From: Candidatus Bathyarchaeota archaeon
GTDB taxonomy: Archaea > Thermoproteota > Bathyarchaeia > Bathyarchaeales > Bathyarchaeaceae
Reading direction: 5' to 3'
Assembly (NCBI GenBank): GCA_026014605.1
Contig: JAOZIC010000017.1
Span: 1 to 11,400, forward strand
DNA: 11,400 nucleotides
The notes under the pieces are model-generated. The model was not told the DNA's origin. It worked only from the letters and a program-made list of their open reading frames with translations, and made no database searches. Both the position numbers and the translations under genes were made by a program. Each line of letters opens with the position of its first letter. Within the stretch, counting starts at the first letter, position 1. Below are positions 1-7,149 of this stretch, piece by piece.

Positions 1-1
1 G

Positions 2-757
2 GCGACGTTGGGAAGATGTCCAAGCTGTAACAGCAAGAAATGGCGAATGAAAACCACAAAGTGCATCATATGCGGAAAAGATGGCTGTGAACAATGCTTT
101 ATCCCGTTGATGAATATCATTTGGGGAAACTTGAGTTCAACACCGTTTATGAACTCAAAACTTCTTGTTTGCTCGGATAACTGTTTAGAATCTTTTGTCA
201 AACTTATGGAAGAAAAAATTGTTGAAGCACCCATCAAGATGGATGAAAACGAAGTTCCAGAAGAAGAAATCATAGATGCAACAATCAGCGGCAACAAACT
301 GTTTGTTAAAGAACAGGTCCTAGAAGCCGTTACAAAATTTCCGTTGGGTGCAACAAAAGATGAAAGGTTCCATAACTACAACAGCATCAACCCAAAACTG
401 TTAGAACAGGTACAACAAAGAAAAAAACTCAACAAAGCAAAATTTTTCCGTAAAGTTGGACGGTTTGAGCAAGCAGCACAACTTTACGAAAAAATAGGAA
501 TGTACGAAGAAGCAGGAAAAGCCCGAGCAGAACAAAGACAGTTTTCCGTGCGGAGAAGCGAGATTTCGGTTGACTTGAACTTGCTACTTGACCAAATCAA
601 GGACGTGGGAATGGTTGTGGTTTATCAATGTCCATATTGTAAGGCGCCGATGAGAATAACTAAAGAAACAACACTTACAGAACTACAAAAATGCAGCCAC
701 TGCAACACAACTTACCAACCAGTAGACATAGCAGATATTCTAAAAACCGTGTTGTAG
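2..757 (+). CDS. Zinc-finger and helical-repeat protein with C-terminal zinc ribbon (5' end probably outside window)
   Basis: I do not recognise a named gene. Counting from a TTG at position 8, cysteine pairs lie at residues 4/7, 19/22, 27/30 and 55/59. These eight cysteines could bind two zinc ions in a cross-brace, FYVE/RING-like arrangement. An acidic linker follows, then a helix-turn-helix repeat at about residues 138-178 (VGRFEQAAQLYEKIGMYEEA), TPR-like in style. A C-terminal zinc ribbon has C208xxC211 and C229xxC232. There is no signal peptide or membrane helix, so it is probably cytosolic. The TTG has no SD before it and the frame stays open to the window edge, so the true start is probably upstream. 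It converges with the pilus genes and need not share their role. Adaptor-like protein or nucleic-acid binding is possible; function is unknown. Confidence 0.8.
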   Translation, partial: ATLGRCPSCNSKKWRMKTTKCIICGKDGCEQCFIPLMNIIWGNLSSTPFMNSKLLVCSDNCLESFVKLMEEKIVEAPIKMDENEVPEEEIIDATISGNKLFVKEQVLEAVTKFPLGATKDERFHNYNSINPKLLEQVQQRKKLNKAKFFRKVGRFEQAAQLYEKIGMYEEAGKARAEQRQFSVRRSEISVDLNLLLDQIKDVGMVVVYQCPYCKAPMRITKETTLTELQKCSHCNTTYQPVDIADILKTVL

Positions 758-828
758 CAGATTACTTCTAGAAATAGCGAGTTCTAAACTGAAAACTGAA
801 CCATAAAACAAGCGTGCAACTAAGAGTT
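758..828. other. Convergent intergenic gap
   Basis: This 71-bp gap separates two convergent stop codons (TAG on +, TGA on -). It holds short T-tracts read on the minus strand (TTTT near 803-808 and again near 791-795), which could serve as weak archaeal oligo-T termination for the minus-strand train. There is no strong hairpin and no RNA gene that I can see. Confidence 0.3.
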
Positions 829-1122
829 TCAGTTGTTCTGGAAAGAATTGTTAGATTTGTGAGTGTTAAGAATGATTGTTATTCCTTTTGCGGTTATTTT
901 TGAGGCAATCCAACCCAACAATCCCAAGTAGAGTAGTCGTATTATGGCTTCGATTAGGGGAGATAAGGCGTGTCCAAAGTATATTGCAAGGCTTGAGATT
1001 GGTGAAATAGTCACATCAGTGTTCATATGAGCATACGCAACAGCAAATGTAACAAACAGCAACGCTACGCCCATCAAAGTGATGACAATACCCGAATTTT
1101 CAGACATTTTCATCTTCAACAT
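829..1122 (-). CDS. Small two-helix membrane protein
   Basis: A 97-aa protein of no recognised family. The ATG at 1122 is chosen because GAGGTG (1130-1135) sits 7 nt upstream. A TTG five codons further out overlaps that SD and is unlikely to be used. After a short basic/polar N-terminus (MLKMKMSENSG) comes a membrane helix at about residues 12-33. After a polar loop a second hydrophobic stretch runs from about 43 to 85, probably one or two helices, broken by an acidic residue in SPLIEAIIRLL. The tail is polar and Asn-rich. It is the last gene of the minus-strand train, 75 bp after the giant pilin-like gene, so it may be co-transcribed or have its own promoter. A membrane accessory to the filament is a guess from position only. 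Confidence 0.75.
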   Translation of the reverse strand: MLKMKMSENSGIVITLMGVALLFVTFAVAYAHMNTDVTISPISSLAIYFGHALSPLIEAIIRLLYLGLLGWIASKITAKGITIILNTHKSNNSFQNN

Positions 1123-1197
1123 ATTGCCACACCTCAAGCCATCACAGTTTACTGCAGTCGTTTTTGTTGTTTTTGAGGAAAAGAAACAGAAATATTC
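1123..1197 (-). other. Gap with T-rich tract, possible terminator
   Basis: Read on the minus strand directly after the TGA of the giant pilin-like gene is a pyrimidine-rich run with TTT, TTT and TTTT tracts (about 1175-1194), followed by an A-rich stretch. Archaeal termination often uses such oligo-T tracts, so the main operon may end or attenuate here. I see no convincing TATA box for the next gene. The SD of that gene lies at 1130-1135. Confidence 0.35.
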
Positions 1198-4107
1198 TCA
1201 GCTCCAACAGCGTATCAGGGTTGCGTCTATTGTCCAGTAGTCTGGGGTAGTGTCCCCGGTTTCTGTTTGGGCTATGAACCGTATTGTCAATGTTGAAGAT
1301 GTCAGATATGACGAAATTGTTGCATTGTTCCATCCAACCTCAAGACTGCTAAACACGTTTACCCAAGCAGACTCGTGCCAAACCTCAACTGCAAGGTTTT
1401 CTGCACCAACCTCACCGACGTATATGCACAATTCTTCGTTTGTTTCGTCAAAGTCCAGAGTTGTCCAGCGAACTTCTAAGTCAAGCTCGTAGTTAGGAGG
1501 CTGCGAAGTGTATTTGGTTACAGTTACTAAATCAACGTATGCATGTTCGTCTGAGCTTCCGCCCTCTACATCAATTGCATGCCATCTGACTTTGAAATCT
1601 GATACAAAGTATCGGCTGTCGGTTATTTCGTGCTCATAAAGGTTCCAAGTTGACTCAGAATAGACTCCCAGGTCATCTATTTCAACCCAAGAACTTCCGT
1701 CATAATATTCTAGAACGAATTCGTTAGGGTCTATGTTATCGTCATAATACCAGAAAGCAACAGAAATTGAAGTAGCATCTGAACAGTCTAACTCAGGAGT
1801 CACTAGACTTCCGCTCACACCACCACCAGAGCCATCAAAGTCAGCTGAATAACTGCCGTCATATGATTCATTGGTTTCCGCTGCCCAGTTATTATAACTG
1901 GGGTCTTTGCTCCAACCACTTGGAAGCCAACTGCCTTCAAATGATTCTGCATCAATCAAAGTTGCACCACCAGAACCCACAGTATCTTCTTCAGTTAATG
2001 TATCATAAACTGAGTCTGGACCAGACTTTTGCGCCAAAAACGCAGAATGCGAACCCTTATCAGCACTAGAATCAACATCTGACAAGTTTGTGTCAACATA
2101 ATTAACTCCAGAGGCATCTTGCGGTGCATCAACCGTAATAATTGGCGGATAACCAACCATAACCCATAGACCGGATTCATCTCCACTATCATAGATAGGG
2201 GCACCGTCAAAAGTTACTATTGCTCCATGCCAAATCAAATCTTGCGGATAAGCAAACGAAACTGCATTCACGTCTACTGGATTAATTTCGATGTACCCGT
2301 CTGAATCGTCCCATTCTTGTTTTTCTACAAATAATGCACCTGTTTTTGTAGATACACCATCAAAAGCATACAGTTCAACATTCGCTTCATCAGAAAACAT
2401 CACACCTGCACCTCTGGTTCCACGGGTAAATTGGCTCCAGTGATGCTGCCAAGATGTAGCATTATAGAAGGTGTCTTCCAAACTAGACACAATCGGCAAA
2501 CCATCCCCATCGATTCCATCTTCAGTTAGTAAGTCGCCTACTCCCGGTGTTCCAGGGTCGATGTCAAGTTGAAGAACACTCAAGTCATTTAGATTTCTAG
2601 TTTCATCGGTAACAAAGATTGTTCTAACAGAATAAGTATAGTAGTTTGAATTAGCAGGAACAGTCAAAACAATTTGAGCATACACATTTGGACACCCTGG
2701 AATTCCGGCACCACCATATTCAGCTTCAGTTTGCACGATATCTCGAACTACACCATCGTGAATAATGTACGATGGGTCCGCCCAATAAACTGGAGGTTCA
2801 TAATTAATTCGCAAAAACTCTGCAGTGCTTCTAGAGGAACCGTCATTAGCGATTGCTTTCAAGTGCCCGTTTCCATCTATCTGGATATTCAATGTTAAGT
2901 AATCTGTTGATAATACAGCGTTTTTGGGGTTATTCACATTGTCTGTGAAGTATATGTTATCCCAAGCGTAGGATGTTTGGGTTGTTGTGTCTCGTCCATC
3001 CCACCACAATGTGACAGATTCAACATTGTGGTCAACCAAAAACACGATAGCGTTTCTGTTACTAAAAACGCTTGAATTGCTTGTCAAACCTAGAGGCACT
3101 TTATAATTTGAACCCCAATCTTCAATTTGAAAGGGCATCTCGTGATTACCTGAACCAGTGGTCATGTTAACGTGTAAAGCTTTTACTGGAACTGGAGGTA
3201 TGGGCTTTGCTGTTGTTGTTAAAGTAATGTCTTGACCAAGCCATTTTATGGTTCCATTTTGTAGCACTTCAACAACAAAATTGTCTAAACTTGTTAACGA
3301 GTATATTCCAGAAACTCCTTCATCCCACTCAAAAGTGTATGTGTAATGAGGAATTCCTAAACCTGAGCTAACGGATCCTGAGGAATAGAAAGCAGAGACC
3401 AATAAACCCCTTGAGTCTTTAACTTGTACTGAATATGAATCGGGGTCTATTCCCGGAGGAAGAGCTATAGTGTAAACACCACTTGCAGAAATCAGGACAT
3501 TAGTTGGATTGATTAAATGCCAAGTAGAATCTTCATAAGTATAATTATAAAAACTAAAATTAGTCTTAGTTAATCCCAGTTCGGGTTCACCACCATCACG
3601 AGTGACACTTATTTGAGCATATCCTGATGTTGCTTCTAATAGCTCTACATCCAGTGCAGAAGAGGTTGCAAAAGTTACGTCTCGTATTCCAAGAGCTTCC
3701 AAAGAATACGTTACAGAAAGGTTACCATAGCTATAACTTTCAGGCATATACCACTGAGTTGAAATTTTTGGGCTACTAATAGAAAACGATGGGTTCCATT
3801 CTGGATGTGCACGCGCAATATTGACAAGCCCACTTGAAAGATAGCTAGTAGTCAAATTCTGGGCATACGAGTAGTTGCCAGTTACCTGCAAAATCGAACC
3901 ATAATAGCCAACAGTGAAGTCTAAGATCCTTTTTATGTCTGAATTCATTTCTCCGATGGCAGTCAAAACGTCGGGCGAATCCGCCAAAGGAGTGTGCCGA
4001 ACCATGGTGTATGTGGATATCACAGACATAACTAGAATTACGGACACCAGCAACGCAGAAATAATCGAAAACTGCGCCTTATTCGCTCTACTACGCTTTT
4101 TAACCAA
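1198..4107 (-). CDS. Giant pilin-like surface protein with C-terminal beta-sandwich domains
   Basis: A predicted 969-aa exported protein. The start chosen is TTG at 4107: a near-perfect AAGGAGGT lies 7 nt upstream (4115-4122) and this start gives a proper prepilin leader. A longer open frame reaches TTG at 4170, but that would put the SD inside the gene. The N-terminus MVKKRSRANKAQFSIIS is a short basic leader followed by a hydrophobic helix (about residues 12-34). The A-Q-F-S order resembles the QxS part of EppA-type (Epd) pilin leaders, with Ile where Glu is usual. A helical segment follows (about 45-105), then long beta-rich regions with many N-x-S/T sequons. Residues 530-537 (DGIDGDGL) resemble a calcium-binding loop. 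Residues about 719-865 look like a MAM/jelly-roll 'choice-of-anchor' module (SFEGSWLPSGW, then VAFWYYDD and LEYYDGSSWVEI), and a second beta domain runs from about 873 to the end. Likely role: minor or tip pilin/adhesin displayed outside the cell. It starts 1 nt after the stop of the preceding gene, which suggests coupled translation. Confidence 0.88.
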   Translation of the reverse strand: MVKKRSRANKAQFSIISALLVSVILVMSVISTYTMVRHTPLADSPDVLTAIGEMNSDIKRILDFTVGYYGSILQVTGNYSYAQNLTTSYLSSGLVNIARAHPEWNPSFSISSPKISTQWYMPESYSYGNLSVTYSLEALGIRDVTFATSSALDVELLEATSGYAQISVTRDGGEPELGLTKTNFSFYNYTYEDSTWHLINPTNVLISASGVYTIALPPGIDPDSYSVQVKDSRGLLVSAFYSSGSVSSGLGIPHYTYTFEWDEGVSGIYSLTSLDNFVVEVLQNGTIKWLGQDITLTTTAKPIPPVPVKALHVNMTTGSGNHEMPFQIEDWGSNYKVPLGLTSNSSVFSNRNAIVFLVDHNVESVTLWWDGRDTTTQTSYAWDNIYFTDNVNNPKNAVLSTDYLTLNIQIDGNGHLKAIANDGSSRSTAEFLRINYEPPVYWADPSYIIHDGVVRDIVQTEAEYGGAGIPGCPNVYAQIVLTVPANSNYYTYSVRTIFVTDETRNLNDLSVLQLDIDPGTPGVGDLLTEDGIDGDGLPIVSSLEDTFYNATSWQHHWSQFTRGTRGAGVMFSDEANVELYAFDGVSTKTGALFVEKQEWDDSDGYIEINPVDVNAVSFAYPQDLIWHGAIVTFDGAPIYDSGDESGLWVMVGYPPIITVDAPQDASGVNYVDTNLSDVDSSADKGSHSAFLAQKSGPDSVYDTLTEEDTVGSGGATLIDAESFEGSWLPSGWSKDPSYNNWAAETNESYDGSYSADFDGSGGGVSGSLVTPELDCSDATSISVAFWYYDDNIDPNEFVLEYYDGSSWVEIDDLGVYSESTWNLYEHEITDSRYFVSDFKVRWHAIDVEGGSSDEHAYVDLVTVTKYTSQPPNYELDLEVRWTTLDFDETNEELCIYVGEVGAENLAVEVWHESAWVNVFSSLEVGWNNATISSYLTSSTLTIRFIAQTETGDTTPDYWTIDATLIRCWS

Positions 4108-4108
4108 C

Positions 4109-5410
4109 TTAGGTACCTCCTTGCTGACTAAGTTGAAGCGTAACAAGTCGCGAGGTTCCGCTAGCACCAAATTCGCTTCGGTAAACGGTTGGTTGATAAT
4201 ACATAAGAAGCGCTAAGGCAGTTACTCGTATGTCTGGAATCCTTGTGAGTCCGATTGCGGTAAGCGCCCCGCCATCATCATTTCGATAAGTTGCAGCGGG
4301 TATATCGTTAGGATAAGCGGGTGAGCGCACAAATAGTTCAGTAGGATCTAAGCCATATTGACCAACTAGAACCGTTGAATTAAGTGCACGAGCGGAAGTC
4401 TGACTTGGGTTGGGATAAATGCCATAATAGTTACAGCTTTCAAGTGCACTTGGAGTTAAGTGTACAACTCCAATTTGAGTATCTAAAGGAGTTGATAATC
4501 CAGAGGGGGGTTCGCCTGTCAAGCCGTCAAGAAAGGCAATGGTACCGTTTTGATTGATTTTGTTCATGCCATAAATCCCGTAATCGTTTTGGGTGTCAGC
4601 GAAGTAGTCGAGGTTACTAATATAATAGAATGGATAACCAACGATACTAACCCAAGTCCAGTTGTATTCGTTAACTTGCTCACCCAAAAAATAGCAGTAA
4701 TCTGTATAATTAAGTGAATAATCAGTTGCATGAGTTGTTGAAATAGGAATTGCTTCACCGAACGTGTTTACAACAACAGCGTTGCCCACAGCCTCGTTAG
4801 GGTCAGAAGTAAGCACTTTACCGCTTAACAGGTCATCTAATTCCACTGTGCTGTTCACAAGAATTGTAGTAGTAAAATATGGAGACAACAGATTATAGAA
4901 ATCTACAGCAAGAGTTTGACTAGTATAACCAGTAATCCACCATCCGTTAGCGTCATTACAGTTCAGAATATACAAGGTTGTACTTTCCCCAGAACTTTCC
5001 CCAATTTTTTGTGGGTCTTGAGTGAAAGTTACGTCTGGCGAAGTAACAAGTAACGATGCAGCATCCGAATCCAATGTAAAAGGTGCATCCGAAATTGATT
5101 TGTTTAAATCATATGTAACAACGCCATTAGAACCAGTTACAATATCGTACACTGTAAGATTGTAAACTATGTTTGGCGGAAGCGAAGCAGAAAGCGCCTT
5201 TTGCAGATCAGCCCAATCATCCATAGAATCACTAAATATTGTTTTGCTTAGAATTCCTTGTGTATCCAAACTATCCAATGTAGATGAAGACAACTCACGC
5301 AAATTTGTTCCAAAAGCTTGACGGGGAGTAGGCAAAACAGCAAACTGTGACGTGATAACAAAAGCACTCAACAGGATGAGAATCACAAACAAAACTTCAA
5401 CAGTTCGCAT
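4109..5410 (-). CDS. Pilin-like membrane-anchored protein with predicted alpha/beta domain
   Basis: A 433-aa protein. ATG at 5410 is preferred because GGTGAT (5419-5424) lies 8 nt upstream. A TTG at 5419 overlaps that SD. The N-terminus MRTVEVLFVILILLSAFVIT puts a Glu at position 5 just before the hydrophobic helix, as in mature type IV pilins, but with no basic leader. The exported body has sequons such as NLT. At about residues 145-220 the strand-helix-strand order (TLYILNC, SQTLAVDFYNLLSPY, TTILV, AVVVNTFGEAIPI) suggests a Rossmann-like or GATase-like fold, continuing to WVSIVGYPFYY (about 253-263). No catalytic residues can be assigned. The C-terminus is polar (LQLSQQGGT). Its position between two pilin-like genes suggests a structural or minor-pilin subunit. 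I do not recognise a named family. Confidence 0.85.
   Translation of the reverse strand: MRTVEVLFVILILLSAFVITSQFAVLPTPRQAFGTNLRELSSSTLDSLDTQGILSKTIFSDSMDDWADLQKALSASLPPNIVYNLTVYDIVTGSNGVVTYDLNKSISDAPFTLDSDAASLLVTSPDVTFTQDPQKIGESSGESTTLYILNCNDANGWWITGYTSQTLAVDFYNLLSPYFTTTILVNSTVELDDLLSGKVLTSDPNEAVGNAVVVNTFGEAIPISTTHATDYSLNYTDYCYFLGEQVNEYNWTWVSIVGYPFYYISNLDYFADTQNDYGIYGMNKINQNGTIAFLDGLTGEPPSGLSTPLDTQIGVVHLTPSALESCNYYGIYPNPSQTSARALNSTVLVGQYGLDPTELFVRSPAYPNDIPAATYRNDDGGALTAIGLTRIPDIRVTALALLMYYQPTVYRSEFGASGTSRLVTLQLSQQGGT
4115..4122 (-). promoter_or_regulatory. Shine-Dalgarno deciding the TTG start at 4107
   Basis: AAGGAGGT on the minus strand, inside the last codons of the upstream 433-aa gene and 7 nt before TTG (4105-4107). 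The order SD, TAA, one base, TTG indicates translational coupling. It also excludes the longer frame as the true protein. Confidence 0.8.
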
Positions 5411-5426
5411 CAAGGCCAATCACCAC

Positions 5427-6638
5427 CTAATTCCCCAACTTCCAAGTAGACACTTGTACACGGTACGAAATACCATCAATAGTAACCAGTCTTACTTCAG
5501 TGGCAACAAAATCAGACCCATAAGAGTCTACACTGCTTCCAAAAGAAGTGGTTACTCCGAGAGACCCAACACCCCAAGGCATCATAATACTGCCCATTTC
5601 AACGGCAGACTTCAAATATGAAATAACTAAAAATCCCGTTTCAGATGGTGGAATGTAGGTTACGAAGTAGTCATTAGAACCCCAATTTAGATGGTCACTA
5701 GCATCCAACGGAACAGGTTGTAATTCGAAGTCTGAAGTTAAAATATAGAATGTAGCATTGAATTTGACTTCAGCTTGTATTCCCGCGTCTTGAAAGATAT
5801 CCCAGCTATGGGCAATCAGTATTGTTCCATTATCATAGTCTTGAATAAGTGGAGTAATGTAGGAAAGGTCTCCATCAGCAGTGTTGTGAGTATAATACCC
5901 AACACCAGTAACTCCACCGACGTTTACATATGCAGTAAACGTGTAAGTAGGTTCAAGTTCCATTACATCAGGGAAGGTTATATTTACTGAACCTGAGGGA
6001 CCAGTTATGGTCTCATCAGAAATTGGGATAATATAAGGAAATTGACCAAGCTTGGTGTCAACTTCCAATAAATGATAGTTCACAATAGCTCCACTCAAGG
6101 GTAGTCCCGACCCACGAACTGCAACATTAAGAACCAATGGCTTAGTTGAAACAGGAGTAACTTCAACAGCCAATGTTGGTTGAATATTAATATTGAACCC
6201 GTATGAACCGTCTATCCCTAAGAGTTCTGAAGCAGTAGTGTAGTTAATGCAGTCACCAAGTGGAGTGAGTGCTGTATATCCAGAGGTTGAGGTAACGTTG
6301 TTGTAATACAAATCCGTTCCAGGATAGTAAACTAATTGACTGTCAGTTTGTGCTGTTTTTAGTCTCATTATAGAATAGGGACTAAGAGCATATCCTCCAA
6401 CTGTGGGGTCTTGAAGACCAAAACCTAAGACTGTTTCGTTTGTTGCGCCCCAATCTGTTGGGCTTCCAGGTGAAAGGCACAAAGTGTTCATTATGTCCAT
6501 TGCTTTTGTGGCGACTTGTGTGTTGGTTTCGTATGCAACCGCGGAACTGAACATTTGGTTGAAGCTCATCATGGCTATTAGTAACGCAGCGACAAGAATT
6601 GTCAGTGAAATCATGTGGTCTATAGTTGCTCCTGCCAT
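5427..6638 (-). CDS. Pilin-like surface protein with central Ig-like domain
   Basis: A 403-aa protein. ATG at 6638 is chosen because GGAGGT (6646-6651) lies 7 nt upstream; a TTG at 6653 would place the SD inside the gene. The N-terminus MAGATIDHMISLTILVAALL has an acidic residue at 7 followed by one hydrophobic helix (to about 25), without a basic leader. A segment about 45-65 (MDIMNTLCLSPGSPTDWG) carries a G-x-P-x-x-W motif that I associate, from memory only, with archaeal exported proteins of this kind. Residues about 160-250 look like an Ig-like or carboxypeptidase-regulatory-like beta-sandwich (NVAVRGSGLPLSGAIVNY, then GPSGSVNITFP). The remainder is beta-rich with sequons. It is probably a filament subunit or surface partner. 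It starts 4 nt after the stop of the TadE-like gene and ends 16 nt before the next start. Confidence 0.85.
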   Translation of the reverse strand: MAGATIDHMISLTILVAALLIAMMSFNQMFSSAVAYETNTQVATKAMDIMNTLCLSPGSPTDWGATNETVLGFGLQDPTVGGYALSPYSIMRLKTAQTDSQLVYYPGTDLYYNNVTSTSGYTALTPLGDCINYTTASELLGIDGSYGFNINIQPTLAVEVTPVSTKPLVLNVAVRGSGLPLSGAIVNYHLLEVDTKLGQFPYIIPISDETITGPSGSVNITFPDVMELEPTYTFTAYVNVGGVTGVGYYTHNTADGDLSYITPLIQDYDNGTILIAHSWDIFQDAGIQAEVKFNATFYILTSDFELQPVPLDASDHLNWGSNDYFVTYIPPSETGFLVISYLKSAVEMGSIMMPWGVGSLGVTTSFGSSVDSYGSDFVATEVRLVTIDGISYRVQVSTWKLGN

Positions 6639-6642
6639 TTGA

Positions 6643-7119
6643 TCAACCTCCAAACGAAAATGTCAGATTACCATCTGACGCTTTGTTCAATTCAATAACA
6701 TTGTTAGATGCAGTGCTTCGGAAAGTGGAGTCTGCCCAAAACACATTAGGACCAAGCACAGCTGCTGCAGTAACAGTGTTATCAACTTCATCCAAAGTTA
6801 AGGTAACAGTTAGGACTTTAGCTGCGTCGGGATCACTTGATGTGCTAAGCGAACCTGTTGCAATGTAAGGATAAGAAGAAACAGTAACAGGAAGAGTTAA
6901 AACCTGAGTAATATCTCCTGTCAAAATCTCGTCCTGATTAACAGTCAAATAAAGCTGCTGAATAGTACTTGCCATATGGTTTGCAATTTCCTGCAAGGCA
7001 ACATCTCTTTGCGAGTCTTGCCAGCTGTTGGTCATTGTGCTAGCAACCAATGGAAATACTATAACCTGCGTGAAAAGCAGAGGAACTAAGATGACGTATT
7101 CTATCGTAACGCTTACCAC
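6643..7119 (-). CDS. TadE-like small pseudopilin
   Basis: A 158-aa protein starting at GTG (7117-7119) behind an AGAGGAGAG SD about 8 nt upstream. An in-frame TAG lies just before the SD, so no longer start is possible. The N-terminus MVSVTIEYVILVPLLFTQVI matches the TadE-type pattern of a Glu followed by a hydrophobic helix with an early Pro (E7, P13). The usual family length is about 100 to 200 aa, so the size fits. The body after residue 30 is a polar amphipathic helix (NSWQDSQRDVALQEIANHMA), as in pilin alpha-1C helices, followed by a small beta domain. There is no basic leader, so processing by a prepilin peptidase is uncertain. Its place directly after the main pilin gene and motor genes supports a minor pilin role. 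Similarity to TadE is by pattern only. Confidence 0.82.
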   Translation of the reverse strand: MVSVTIEYVILVPLLFTQVIVFPLVASTMTNSWQDSQRDVALQEIANHMASTIQQLYLTVNQDEILTGDITQVLTLPVTVSSYPYIATGSLSTSSDPDAAKVLTVTLTLDEVDNTVTAAAVLGPNVFWADSTFRSTASNNVIELNKASDGNLTFSFGG

Positions 7120-7149
7120 TATGAAGACTCTCCTCTACTTTTGTCAGCA

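Noticed and set aside
1142..1333. 63-codon minus-strand open frame overlapping the 3' end of the giant pilin-like gene
   Set aside because: It lies in another frame of a well-supported gene, has low-complexity Asn/Arg/Phe-rich content and no SD.
6639..6653. TTG start at 6653 for the Ig-domain pilin-like protein
   Set aside because: It overlaps the GGAGGT that serves ATG 6638 and has no SD of its own.
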